Below are positions 22,916 to 35,210 of a DNA stretch of 64,000 nt, piece by piece; the first letter of the stretch is position 1, and each line of letters opens with the position of its first letter. The position numbers and the translations under genes are program-made. A model generated the notes under the pieces. That model saw only the letters and a program-made list of their open reading frames with translations. It was not told the DNA's origin and did not search any database. Source of the DNA: Tilletiaria anomala UBC 951 (Eukaryota; Basidiomycota; Exobasidiomycetes; Georgefischeriales; Tilletiariaceae). Location of the stretch: positions 17,352 through 81,351 of the forward strand of contig NW_013546937.1 of assembly GCF_000711695.1 (NCBI RefSeq). The letters run 5' to 3'.

Positions 22916-24047
22916 ATGGGTCGCTATGCGGCAATGGTCAGCGGTGAGCAAGCTGACGGTGTCCCAAATTTCGCGAAAGCAGCCTTGCTGAAAGAATATA
23001 TGAGATCCTGCGCACTTCTCAGGACCAGCCGGCTCTGGCAAATCGACGTTCTGCACAGCATTGATCACACATGCCCAGAGCATCGGCCGAAATGTCCATC
23101 TGTTCAACCTTGATCCGGCGGCGGAACGGTTCGAGTACGAGCCCAGCATCGATATCAAGGAGCTCATCACGCTGGAAGACGTCATGGAGGAGATGCGCTT
23201 GGGACCAAATGGAGGATTGATATATTGTTTCGAGTGCGTCCGCTACGGGCAGTGATACACGCTTCTCTCCGCCAAGCTGATCCCATTCCTTGCCAGATAT
23301 CTGCTCGATAACCTCGACTGGCTCGAAGACCAACTAGGGCAATTCGACGACGACTACATCATCATCGACTGCCCGGGACAAATTGAACTCTACACGCACT
23401 TCCCCATCATGTCCCGGTTGATCAGCGTGTTGCAACAGCAATTCAACTTCCGAATATGCGCATGCTACCTGCTTGAGTCGCAGTTTATGGACGACAAGAC
23501 AAAATATTTTGCTGGCGTGCTCAGCGCAATGAGCGCAATGATCAATCTCGAGGTTCCGCATCTCAACTTGATGAGCAAGATGGACCTCGTTGCCAAAGGC
23601 GAGACGGGTGATGCGATACAGACTGGGCGACGAAGAGAGATGGAGAGGTGCGCTGCTGCTGTCGGCTGCCGATGTCATCCCCTGGCGCTGACTACGGCTG
23701 AATTTCTGCTATTCAGATACTTCGACCCCGACCCGCTGCTGCTTGTTGACGAGGTGAATAGCAAGACAAACCCACGTTTCCATGCGCTGAATCAAGCAGT
23801 GGTGCAACTGATAGAGGATTTCAGCATGGTGTCTTTCATGCCGCTGGACGTGACGGACGAGGACAGCGTCGGCTCGGTCCTATCGCACATCGACAATGCG
23901 TTACAATACGGCGAGGATGAGGTAAGCATGTACTGTCCTGGGCTGTCGAATTGCGGCCTTGCTGACTATGCTGGACGCTCGCTCTGCTCCACTTTGCAGG
24001 AGCCGAAAGAACCAAAAGACATGGATATGGGAGACTTTGAAGAATAA
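22916..24047 (+). CDS. GPN3: GPN-loop GTPase 3
   Basis: Five exons: 22916-22943, 23023-23233, 23297-23647, 23717-23921, 24000-24047, giving 280 residues, the normal family length. Splicing builds the Walker [18 protein letters not shown], the NLDPAAE motif, the [16 protein letters not shown] loop, the [16 protein letters not shown]3 region and the SKMDLVAK G4 region. The C-terminus is acidic (DMDMGDFEE). GPN3 forms a dimer with GPN1 and supports cytoplasmic assembly and nuclear import of RNA polymerase II. The first coding exon is only 28 bases. All introns are 63-79 bases with standard borders. Confidence 0.95.
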
Positions 24048-24164
24048 GGATATTGATCGGTTCTATCAATTTTGCATTGCGATTGGGTAATGATACTTGT
24101 AGCATACAACGAATCCCCTGCGCGCTCGCGCTCATGGCACGACTCCGTACAACGCACCCTTGCA

Positions 24165-25531
24165 TTACTCTCCATAGATTTCGCGGCGTATCGCGTCGAT
24201 CGTCTGCTCGTCGAGGTCGGACCCAGACTGAACAGCCTGCACCGCCTCGCGCACGTGCGACTCGGAAGTGCTCCCACAGAGGACGGTCGCCTGTACACCT
24301 GCAATCCCCAACCCTTGAGAGACGTAGCGATAGACCACCTGCTCGGGAGTCAAGCCGAACTCGGCCGCCGCAGCCAGCACCGCTGTCGATTCGAGGAGAA
24401 ACGGATTTCTGCAGTAAGGAGCAGAACCGCGGGAATTTACCCTTATAAGCCCTGGCGGCGCTTTGCAGGGAGCTAAGTTCGGTCGACTCACCCGGTCAAT
24501 GTCCAGAAAGGCTGGTAGCGAATACCTTCGCCCGCAAATCCATCTTCGTCCAGCGGAAAGTCGTTGGGCGACAGCACGGGGCTAAGCGTCGGCAGGACAG
24601 ATAGGTCATGACCCGTGCTGGCGTGCCATCGATTCTGCAGCACTGTTGGTTTGACGCGGGTCATCATACCTCGCAGGGCCGCCCAGATCCGGGGATCGTA
24701 GACGTTGCTGATGCCAATCTGACGTACTTGCCCGCTGAGCACCAGTTCCTCTAGGACGGCCCATGCTGCAGCCGTTTCTTCTAGCGAACGCAACGGGCTG
24801 TGCAGTAGGTATGAATCGATATATGGCTGCGGCTCGACATCGGTGGAGCTTGCGTTGAGCCCTTCTTTGGAACCTGACGCGGTCTCCCGTTTTTTGCCTT
24901 TCGCGTCGATTGTTACAGAGGGAGACAGGTTGAGGCTGTACAGGCTGTGTCGGAATGAGGCCCACACCTGCTCCGCGACCGGCGCTTGGGGATCATAAGG
25001 AATGAATCCAGTTGAGTCCTGCCCGTCGACAGAGGTGAACCTGTGCAACAAAAATGTTCAGGCTTGATACGAGCGACGCTGCTTCGCACACCCTAGATCT
25101 ACGAACTTGGTCTGAATCCAAATATCCTCGCGCTTGAGGCCCAATTCGCGTCTAGCAAGCGCGATCCCCTCGCCTACTAGGTCCTCGCGATAATGCTTTC
25201 TCTGGCCAGCCGTGTCAACGCCACGGAATCCGGCGCGAAAAGCTTGCCGCACGAGCGACGCCGTGGCGTCTCCTTTCCATGCTGTACCGTAGAGAATCTT
25301 CGGCATGGACATGCTCGCGCGTGGGACTAGCGGCATGGTGGCCACTGGTGCTGGTGCTGCTACTGCTGTTGCAAGCGTGCTTGCGCCTGCGCCTGCGTCT
25401 GCATTCCCTGCGGTCAGCTCCCTAGCTGACGAGACAACTGCACTATTGTGCGCAGCGGCATCCGAGATGATGATCTGGCCACCCTCGCCCCCACCGCCGC
25501 TGCTTGTTGTCGAAACAAGAGGGCCGGACAT
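24165..25531 (-). CDS. Aldo/keto reductase
   Basis: Three exons: 25531-25107, 25040-24492, 24408-24165, giving 405 residues. Choosing donor GTTCGT at 25106 yields IQTKFTSVDGQD, the expected family sequence; a later donor (GTGTGC) would add VDLG instead. The catalytic Asp-Tyr-Lys-His set is visible: GVDTAGQ, KHYREDLVG, QTKF and YLLHSPL, followed by GISNVYD and LQNRWH. A C-terminal VLCGSTSESHVREAV segment fits the NADPH-binding end. The N-terminal ~70 residues are Ser/Ala/Gly-rich and not part of the barrel. It is an NADPH-dependent carbonyl reductase; the substrate is not predictable. Its 3' end is 117 bases from that of GPN3. Confidence 0.9.
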
Positions 25532-27301
25532 GGACGGGTCAAATGTGCAGCTATCACAGCCGGCTGCGTGCGACTGTTGGAGAGGGCCGTGGGCTGTGAG
25601 GCTCGATTAAGTGGCTGTAGTCATATCTTAAATATGAAAAAGGACCTGCTGCAGATCTTCGCTGGTCTGCGCCCCTCCCGGACCCGTCTCTATTGCACCT
25701 CAAGCGGAGCTATCACTTGGTTGGTTGGCTACAACTCGGTGGGTAGGTAATAGACACGACTGACTGAATACTGAGAATCCTGATGAGAGCAACTTGGCCA
25801 AAAGCACGTCATGACGGTTCATGGCGTTTCTTCACTGCTGGGCACGCATGGCTCGAGCGCGTAACCCTGCGTGAGGGGTTCATCCTTCCTTTTTTAATGC
25901 ATGTACACCCCGTGCACTTGCTGCGTCACATGCATCTCGCACGCCGTAAATCATCTGAATCTGACAACGTTTAGCACGCTCTTAGCTTCTATGCAAATCG
26001 AAAAACTCGTTTTAGCAGAAGTGGCGAGCTGCTCAACGTGCATGAGGTATTTTCCGAGCAGCTCCTGTACTCCAGTTGTTTGGGGGCGGCTGCCTGCTCG
26101 CCAGGCATATAACGAGTGGCAAGGATATCTCCAATATCCCGGCAGCATATGCGATGGTTTTGTTCCTTGCGTCACCTCTGAGAGTATATATATATGACGA
26201 GCGGCAGGGGCATGGCAGTATGGCTTCCTACAGATTCCACACTTGGCATGGCATCGCTTGCTAAACGTTCGGTGATCGCCTGCTAATGTGTCCCTCTTAT
26301 CTCTCCAACATGAGCATCGGCGCCTAGCCGCTAGCCATTCCGAATCGGATGCAATGTTCACCAAGTGTATGTCACTGTCTGAAATACCATTGAGATGCAT
26401 GACCATTCTTGTACGTCCCACATCGACAGCACCCCTTGAGCGTCGCGTGGCCCGAAGGCGGTCTCATCCACAGCGATGGGCTGACTGGATCCGGCGTCGC
26501 CGAGTCCGAGCGCAATTGCAGCAGCTACTGTTGAGCATACAGGCACCAGGCACCCACTCTCGCGCCATCCTATGCTTTGGAACATGGCCATCCAGCATTG
26601 GCATGGGACGAACTGGCCAACAGGATACCAGAGCGCACGCTTTCGAAGCAGCTCTGCAGCTTCAAGATCCAAAGAGGCGTGGACAGGGGCGAAACTTGCG
26701 CTTCATGAAGCACTCAACGCGTGTGTGTGGGGGGGGGTGGGGGGTGGCCACAGATTACACAGACTACTAGGGCGCCAGAGCAGTCTCACTCTAGTCCAGG
26801 ACCCTAAAGCAACAAGGGACGAAAGGGCGCGTGCGAGGGAGTGCTCTGGATCAGTCACCAGCACCTGGCGCGCAATTCACCTGACCACACAGAGCCGCTG
26901 GTTGCCACCGTGCGGCAGTGGGTGCGGGTCTGGATGGAAGCCGATCTCTCATCTCTTTTCTGCTCAACGGGCAACGTGTGGCGACTTGACGACTCCAGGC
27001 TGCAGCCGCCGGGTAGCCCACAGCACATACAGTATCATTGACTTCCTCGAGCATTGGCCAAGAATTCGGTTCATGATGACCTAGCTTGTTAATCAGCAGT
27101 CCAAGTGAGAGCGCGTTCTGCGGCGTGCAGCTTCTGCAACAGGAGGCAACGGCACTGTCGAGCCTTGTCGTGAGAATTGTTGCCCGAGGGACACGAATAA
27201 GATCAGCGCACCTTCGCGCGTGTGCGAGTTCTCCCATGGAGCACCGCCGACGGAACCTCGCCACAGCCTGATCGCCTTGGGGATCCAAGTCTGCGGATGG
27301 C
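25532..27301. other. 1.8-kb divergent gene-poor region
   Basis: Upstream region shared by the aldo/keto reductase (-) and the next plus-strand gene. It contains a G-rich run near 26728-26746. Frames here are short and overlapping with no recognised domain. Confidence 0.45.
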
Positions 27302-29175
27302 ATGTCGGCCGCTGTTGCGAACCGCCCATACATCTACGTGCATTGTGGGCACGCCGATCTTGACAGCGCCAGCCACGTCAGTCGATTTCCTCCTGCTGGC
27401 ACCAAGTCTGCCTTGTCTTCGGTGAACATGTCGGAGGGGATAGCCATCCAGCATCCTCTTGGTTCACCTCCACATACAGAAGAAAGCTCGCCCACCGTCC
27501 AGGCAAGCTACTCTGCTTCAGACTCTTACACGGGCCTTCGAGATGACCTTGAAACCGAGGCGGTCGACCTCGGTCTCAAGCCCTCCCTATCGACGAATAC
27601 CTCGGGGTTCTATGCAAGCAATGCCACAGTCGATCGCGATCTCGGCTTGCTGCATTCGCCAGGGGTTAATTCAGACATTAACTTCTCGGATATACAGTCC
27701 CCGCTCGATGCTTTGGCGGGACAAGGATTCGGGCGGCGAGCCGGAATGTACTCTGCCGTTTCTGACTGTTCAGAAGGCACGTATGGCGGGGACGCCAATC
27801 AGGGCCCAGCAGCAAGCACAGATCATCTGACACCTGCGGCGAGCATTCATGGCGGTGGAAAACCGGATGTCAAGGCCGAAGGGTCCGGGACAGCTCTTTA
27901 TGCTGCTGAGGAAGGCTCTGCGCGCCGATTTTCAAGCTTCAGAAAGAAACTAAATTTGCCGCGCGAGTCGTATAATGCGGAAGAAGAGGACACACAGAAT
28001 ATTCAACTGGTGAGCAGATCTTATGTGCTCTGATGGTGACAATTCTTAGTAGCTGCCCTCTATTCTGCAGAATCTGGAGCGGTGGGCTGCGGAGGAACGC
28101 CAGAGACGGAAGGCTCTACGGTCATCCAGGTCCAACTCCATTTTGGGCAGTCAACGCGCTTCGCTCGGACGACGGATCAGCACACTCGGCCGTGCGAAAG
28201 AGGCGAGCAATACGAACAGCCTGCTGAGGATGTCGCATGGAGGCGAATCGGTTTCGAGTCTAGACTCGACGAACGACAAGGCCAATGGCCACATTTCCAG
28301 TGGCAGTCAATTCGGCGTGGAAAAAGGAGAGCACATTGCACGGCGCCAACTTGGGAGCGAAGCCCACCATGCAGGCACGGACATCAAAGGAAAAGGTCGC
28401 GCGACTGACAACCCATTCAGCGATCCCTCGGACCCAGAATACGAAAGCACGCTATCTCGCTCTGCCTCCTCCAACAAGCCGCGTCCGACGGCGCACCACC
28501 CGATCGTCACTATTGGTGGGACCCCCGTGGTGCGGCGGCATTTGGGGCATAGGATCGGTCCGGATGGACAAGAGCTCCCGTCGATCGTCTCAACGGACGC
28601 CGATGCAACTGGCAAATACGACATGAAGCGCGGCGGTGCGTCGTACGGAAAGTTGGCGCGCAAACCTGGGACCATCACGGAAGATGTGGAGGAGGACAGG
28701 CATGCTGCCATAGACGGAGATGCGGGTGCTGGGGCTGCGATAGCCAGGCAGATCGGCGAGCGCGCGCCGCCGTCCCGCAAGAGCACTGCGGACTCGCGTT
28801 TCAACGAGATCGACTTGGAGGATAACACGGAGGAGGAGGAGGATTCGCACCCACATGGGCACAGTGAGGAGCAAGGTGCCGTCACTCCGCGTCAAGTGCA
28901 GCTTGGTACGGGTCAGGGACGCGGTCGACACGGGCAACTGCACTCTAGACCCGCGGGGGCTCATGAGGAAGGTAGGCGAGTCGCCTGGTGGACGGAGTGG
29001 CTCTTCTGCTGCGGTGGTCCACCACCTGATGATGAGCAGGTGCGTTGCTGACTGATCGGCTTGCATACACTTCGCGACTGCGCTGACTGTCCCTCCCGCT
29101 TCCTGCCTGCTCGCCCGTTTGCTGGTGACTGCGAATTGGCATTGCCAGACCGGTCGGACGAATCCTCTGGAATGA
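27302..29175 (+). CDS. Disordered protein with distinctive WWTEWL...RTNPLE C-terminus
   Basis: Three exons: 27302-28009, 28071-29039, 29149-29175, giving about 567 residues (525 if the ATG at 27428, with better context, is used). The long N-terminal part is Ser/Asp/Gly-rich. A helical charged segment NLERWAAEERQRRKALRSS begins exon 2. The C-terminus is the only compact part: RVAWWTEWLFCCGG, an acidic DDEQ, then TGRTNPLE encoded by a separate 27-base last exon after a 109-base intron. I recall similar WLCxC..RTNP(F/L)E ends in fungal hypothetical proteins; the Trp-rich segment with CC could be lipid-modified or membrane-associated. Function unknown. Start codon uncertain. Confidence 0.68.
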
Positions 29176-29912
29176 TCTTGGTCTCCCCGACTTTTCGACA
29201 TCTCATTGCCTCATCTTGCGAGCTCCTGAAGACGACGCCGAAAAAGCGTCTGCGCCACCGTACTCATCAGGCGTGTATAGACATTCCGTATTGTCCTACT
29301 ATTTCCACCTTTTTGGACAGCTTATGTATGTTGTGATGATCCAAGGCTGGTTTATCTCATGGTCGCAAGCTGTCGACCCGTATGCGCTTGCAATTTTCCC
29401 CAATTTCGGTCACATTTCGTATCGTGGTACAAAACGAGCTTGACTGGGGTTAGATATGTATAGGTTGTGCTGGGGTCTCAATGTCTCATCGTGTGGAGCT
29501 GTGCTGCTGTGAAGTCAGATTTGTGAAACAGCGAGGAGCGCGTTGAGTTCCGCAGAGGCTGGACTTACACGCCGTCCGCGACCAGGGATGTTGCGTCTCA
29601 CCTAACCTCGAGTCCTCGCTTCAAAAGTCTCGCTGTCAATCCTGGAGTGACTTGTTGGTAATTCAGACGCTTGCGGTAGGGGAGAGATTACAAAAGGCAA
29701 GGCTATGTTAGCTTGTGTTTCGCCTTGGACTCTCCAGCCTCGCTCACTCTTTGCGTCATACCCTTTTAGGACGGATTGCTGGCGAATAAGCAAAGGTGCA
29801 GGACTAGGCGCAACAGCTGACAGCACGTCGCCTTGTCAATCATCGACATGATCGATGCGTCCAAGTGAGCGCCTTATAATCATCTCGACGTCAGGGAAGG
29901 GCCCCCGCAAAT
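29176..29912. other. Intergenic region
   Basis: It lies between two plus-strand genes and holds the 3' flank of the upstream gene and the upstream region of STRIP/Far11. No further feature is supported. Confidence 0.5.
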
Positions 29913-32900
29913 ATGGCGAACTCTATGCATGTGGTCAGCATGGAGCAGGCCCAAGGCCCGGGCATGGGCATGGGTATGGGTATGGGCATGGGTATGGGCA
30001 TGGGCATGGGCATGCGCGGGGATAATGTGGCAGTGGCCCAGCTGAGGAATATCCTGCACCCATCAGTGCCCAAGGTGAACAAATGTCCAGAATCGAAAAG
30101 GCGCTTCGGTAATTCCATATTGACGCATCGAATTATTCCATCTTGCGCCTACGCAGACAAAGCAGTACAATTTTCCGGCAAACGCAGACACAGATACGCT
30201 GCGAAACGAGATCGACGAGTTTTTCTCGTACGTCGAAGCTCCGCAAGTTGGCGAGAACCGCGCTGCCTGGGAAGAATGGTGCGACCTGCAGAGTGCAAAG
30301 AAGCCCCCTGCAGATACGCCAGCAGCTGCAGAGGAGGATGCTCGGAGAGCACACGAAGAGTCGGCGCTTGAGTTGGACATGCTGGGTTTGAAGCTTGACC
30401 CGGACGCGTCTACATCAGCGGGCAAAAGCAGAAGCTCGTATGGTGAGCCTGTCTCTGCCCTCTTGGTATGCACGAACTATCTTATTGAACGCGTTGTGCG
30501 CTTACAGCATGGACATCGCTCCCTTCATCGGTACGCCGTCAATCCGTCGACGCCCTTTTGACGACGCTCGAAGTCAAGGACCCGACAGTCCGTGTGAGGG
30601 CGTCGCGCGCCTTGACCTACCTCCTGCAAGGCAGCTTCGCCGATACAACTGGACCTGAGCACCAGCTGCATTGGATCCAGGAGAACGCGCGTATGGTCCG
30701 TATGGCTGGCGGTCTCGCCGAGATATTTGGTGCATGCAAGATCGCTTGCTGGAAGCATGACTATCTCAGCTCTCTGCCTGATCATCTAGTGTCGACGGAT
30801 CCAGACGAGGCGGCAAAAGGGGACGCAGCGACACCTCTGCTCACGCCTCAGTCCAAAGCAGAGTACTTGGAGGAGATCAACCTCGAACTCACTCTCTATT
30901 TTGCCCAACTGTACATCCTCGTTGAGACGGGGCGAGAAGAGGAGGAGTGGTCTGACGAGCTGAGTGAGTGTGGTCCTAGTCATGAACCTCTCACTACAGC
31001 GCCATACTGACGAGACATGTAGTGAGCCTGGATCCGCCACTCCCGATATACCTGTTCAATCTGGTAGCTGTCTTGCGCGAGAAGCCAGCCAAAGGGTATC
31101 CAGTCAAAAAGGTGTGTCAAAAGCGTGCCAAAGCTCAGCAGGTGTGAAACCCCCATTGAAATCATCTACCCTGCACAGCTCCTCCTGCTCCTTTGGAAAT
31201 CTCTGCTTGCCTGCTTCGGAGGCCTGGAAGACGTAGAACGCTGCAAAAAGATCGCGCGTGAGCTCGAGGGTCTGGGCCCTATGGCGGACTCAAAGCGTGA
31301 GTAGCCAATGGTCAAGCAGCAGCAACCGAGAAGAGGCTGAGGAACTTCTTCAATACCGTAGGGACGGTCACCAAGGCAACACCTTTGGACTTTCAAAGCT
31401 TCCAACAGGACATGACGACCAAGTTCCCGACATATGTCCCACCAAACAGGGCGATGGGAAGCCTGCCAGTCGACAAGCTCGCTTCGGCCATCCTGCCGAT
31501 ACCGCCTCGCCGCGGTTTCAGTACTGGCCAAGGTGATGGGGACATCAGGGATCTCGGTGGCGGCTTTGAAGCAACGCCGGCTCCGTCTCCTCACAATGCT
31601 ACGCCCGCCCCAACGCCCCCGGCGTCGCCAAAGCCAAATAAGCAAAAGTACCAGACCGATCAGACTAAACCGTTCATCCTTCCGTACAGTGTGACTGTGC
31701 AGGGTGGGCGAATGGTCCCATTCAGTGTCGAAGAGGCTGCGCGGCTCTACAATAACCACATGCACATCAGCTTGGAGCTGTGGCAGATGTGGTTGCTACG
31801 GGAAGAGTGCATCCAGGATGAGAGAGGGGTCGCCGAAGGAGGAGCAACCTTCAAGGCGTTTGATCTCCCCGGTGGACCCACTTCCAGCCTCTTTAGGACT
31901 TTGCGGCAACGTAACGAGCCTTTGGCAAACAGCTTGCAGCTCAATGGCGCAGCCGAATTCGAACCATATGGCAGCGTTCCAAACGACGGCAGCTCGGACG
32001 GTTCTGATTCCTTCATCGATGTCTCGATGGGTAGCAAATCATTGAAGGGCAGAGGCGAGCCAACGCTTGCTTTGCTGCAAGTTATCGAAAGCGAACTTGA
32101 TGTTGAGATCAAGAAGATCGAGTCCGACCACAGTCTCGCGGTTCTTGACAGCACGCGATACGTCACTACCATCGCTAAACTATGTCAGGTTCGAGCCGAC
32201 GTACGCCGGTTGCAGCGGGTCGAACAGCTTTACTGGGCGGTGCTTCCAAACCTGCAAAGCTCGGTCATTGTCTTGCTCAAGCTCCTGCTTGCCACAGTGA
32301 CCGCGCAGACAAGCACAAACAGCCCGCACGCACGCGCCGTGGCGGAAGGCGTCTCGCCCGATGAAGCGCCACCGCCTACGCTTGAGGACATCGACGTCGC
32401 ACGCCATCGCGAGATTACGTCCAAGGCTGTCAGTGCAATCCTTGTGCTCTGCCTAAAATGGTTCAAAGCAAGTCACGCCATGAAGTTCCATTACCTCTCT
32501 CAACTCCTGGTCGATTCCAATTGTTTGCTGCTCATCCTCAAGATGTTCGGACTGCAGGAAGTCGCAAATTCGGTCAAATCTATCAATGAGGCGGAGCAGT
32601 TCAATTTCTTCAAATACTGCGAGACTTTCTGTGGAAGGAATCCACGGCTTCCCCAACCTGAAGACTCGGTCATCCTCCGCTCGAATCGTGGCGGTGCATC
32701 GGCCATCGCAGGCAGCCCCAACGAGCAGCTTAACATGACCAATAGCGGAGACGAGATCGAATACATCTCGGACTATTCGTGGCGCAACTTTTTCTCGAGC
32801 ATCAATTTCACGCGCATCTTACAGAAGCTCACGAAGCGACGCGTACACCGCATACTCTTGCTCGTACAGTATAAGAGCTCGGCCATCCTCAAGCGCACGC

Positions 32901-34219
32901 TGAAAGTAAATCATCCCCAGCTTCAGCTGTATGCTCTCAAGGTTATCAAAAGTCAGGTACCTTTCTGCGGGCGCAAATGGAGGCAGTCCAATATGAAAGT
33001 GATCACAGCCATCTATCTCAATTGTCGGCCCGATCTGCGCGACGAGTGGCTTGCGGGAGCGGACGTCGATGCCGATGTAGACGTGTCATTGCCGCAAGAG
33101 CAGGCCTTGCGCTCACTACTCAAGTTCTATAATGCATCCAGATCTGGCAGTGGCACAGGCGGCAAATCCGGACAGGGTCAAGGAGCAATTGCGGCGCAGA
33201 ACGCGGATGGAGGTCGAGGGGCACCCACAGGCGAAACGCATGATAGCGAAGCAGCACAGCCCATGTCGCCTGGGAGGTCTCCTAACGTCAGTTTCTTCGA
33301 CAGTGACGTTCTGCCGCCCGTGCGACGCAATGCGGAGAGCACTGCAGGTACACTCCGCTACATCCCAGACGACGTCGTCGAGGGGTACTTGGACTCGTAT
33401 GAGGACGTGCTGGGCGAGGTCTTCGGAGAAGGTGAACCAACGGATGGATGGAGCAGCGGCAAGTGGGGCTTGACGAAACACGGCTCCGAGACCGCCTGGG
33501 CTCGCCTGGGTGAAATTCTCGGCGACTCAGACTCGATCAGCGATAGCGAGTCGATCGCATCGATCGGTGACCTTGGTCTGCATGACGGTGCTGGTAGCGC
33601 GGGCGGCGAAGCGGGCGAAGGGGAACCGAGGCTGCGCGATGAGAACATGAACGAGTGGGAGCATCTCAGTCCGAAGGAGATGAAATTCCTCGCCAACAGC
33701 GCTCCTCCCCAACCTGGCTCTCCGCTCGCAGAGCGAGGCATGCGCCGCCGGCAGTCTAGCAATGGCTGTTCTGGCACCGGCAGCAGGTCCAATTCGCTTT
33801 CGTCGCCGTTGCGTCCTGTTCTGCCTTTTGGCCTGGACGACCTGTCGACCGACGATGCACTGGCGGTGGAAGATGAGCCGGAACCGTTTGCGCCGCAGCC
33901 ATTGCCCCAGCCGAAAGAAGGCGGCATTGACGAGGTGAGCAGTCCTGCAGCACTTCCCATGCTGCCGCTCGAGTTTCCATCTGACCACATGCCTCTTCTG
34001 CGCAGGTTGAACACATCTTTGGCACGTAAACTGGAATTTTCGCAGCGCGATACGCTGTTACGCCAGCGCAGCTGTATGCTAAGGGTACAAGTGTATGCGA
34101 CACTTATTGCAAGGGGTCTTGTCAGCAGCAGGAAAAGAAAGGGCGGGGGCCGCGTCTATGATACATGGAGGGTCGCCCACAGCAATGAAAGCGGCGGATC
34201 GCTTGCTTCCCATCACTGA
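29913..34219 (+). CDS. FAR11: STRIPAK subunit STRIP/Far11 (N1221 and DUF3402 domains)
   Basis: Six exons: 29913-30074, 30157-30442, 30508-30963, 31023-31111, 31179-31257, 31320-34219, about 1323 residues. After an N-terminal Gly-Met repeat comes the N1221 region (EIDEFFSYVEAP, WEEWCDLQSAKKP, RASRALTYLLQGSF, PIYLFNLVAVLREKPAKGY, LLLLLWKSLLACFGGLEDVE). Next is the DUF3402 region (PFILPYSVTVQGGRMVPFS, LYNNHMHISLELWQMWLLRE, KWFKASHAMKFHYLSQLLVD, LQLYALKVIKSQVPFCGRKW). Far11/STRIP is a scaffold of the PP2A STRIPAK complex controlling fusion, growth and cell-cycle exit in fungi. The fifth intron is taken as 31258-31319; using the later GTGAGT at 31297 would leave an implausible ~23-base intron. The C-terminal ~300 residues are a disordered extension. 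Confidence 0.9.
29961..30014 (+). repeat. Hexamer tandem repeat (GGYATG)9 encoding Gly-Met repeats
   Basis: Nine copies of GGCATG or GGTATG in frame near the start of the STRIP/Far11 coding region encode nine Gly-Met dipeptides. The T/C alternation in the third base shows the array is not a perfectly fresh expansion. Confidence 0.95.
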
Positions 34220-34270
34220 GCTCCCACAGGAAGAAAATTGGCGGAACGGCTGTGCTTGAAACCTTGATTG

Positions 34271-35210
34271 TCATCGCTGACTGAGCGGAGAGCGAGCGCA
34301 AAGCTAAAAAAAGAGGGCGGCATAAGGTGTCAACGCAACGGAAGGAAAGGATGGGGATTTTGGTACGCTCCACGCTTCCGTGCTCACCCAGCGGAGAGTC
34401 ACGTCAATGTTTACTTGGTTCTTGCTCGAGATACTGTAGCAGCTTACCTCGCGACCGGTGATCGTGTCGAGCCGCCTGGAGTGATCAGGGAATGCGGATA
34501 GCGTCAAAACACGATCAGCTTTGTGTTCATGCGCGTGATTCGACGAATGCCATACGAGCGAGCGCGAGCTGGGTACTCACATAACACGGATGACGTCATC
34601 CACGTGCGCTGCACTGGCAACATCATTCTTGGTCGCTAGCACGAGTAAAGGTATACCAGCCAGCTGCGGTCGCGAGATCAGTGCGTGGAGCTCATCCGTT
34701 GCGATGACCCATGGGTTGTGCAAGTGCATACTGGTGGGGCCAGAATCAGCGCCACCACTATCGCCCGCGCCAGTGGAAGCCTCTTTGCTGATCCCATCCG
34801 CACCATCGCCATTGTCAGATGGTAGCGGCAGTGCCGAGTCTACGACAAAGACAACCGCGGACACTCCGCGACAATATCGTTCCCACATGTTTCGGAATCT
34901 TGGCTGGCCTCTGTAGAAGATAAGGAAGGAGCGACCGGTGTCTCAGCTCGTTGTATCGCTTGTAACAAAGTGAAAGAGAAAGAACAACGTACCCGATATC
35001 CCAAACCTTGATGGTGGTATTCCCGCTCGATACTTTGCGCATGTTGAATCCAATCGTAGGCACCATCTCGGTGCTGAATTGTCCCAAGCTAAGCAGGTTC
35101 ACCAGCGACGTCTTGCCTGCGGATTGTAGGCCGACAACGCATATCTCGAGGTGTTTGGAGAAGAGCAGAGATCGAAAGAATTGGATGATGGAATTCAGGA
35201 TGGAGGTCAT
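34271..35210 (-). CDS. ARL8: ARL8-type ARF-like small GTPase
   Basis: Four exons: 35210-34993, 34910-34581, 34475-34388, 34303-34271, giving 222 residues. The N-terminus [18 protein letters not shown]-loop [21 protein letters not shown] switch [21 protein letters not shown] switch II and the late [21 protein letters not shown] block are characteristic of ARL8. The G4 motif reads TKND. ARL8 sits on lysosomes/vacuoles via its N-terminal helix and drives kinesin-dependent transport and tethering. Between VVDSA and DELHAL it carries about 45 extra residues rich in Gly, Asp and Ser, unlike animal ARL8. The last exon encodes only ten residues. The 3' end lies 51 bases from that of STRIP/Far11. Confidence 0.9.

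Noticed and set aside
25041-25106. Alternative AKR donor GTGTGC giving an extra VDLG
   Set aside because: The GTTCGT donor restores the family sequence QTKFTSVDGQD.
31297-31319. A 23-base intron in STRIP/Far11
   Set aside because: An upstream donor in the same phase gives a 62-base intron of typical size; kept only as a point to check.
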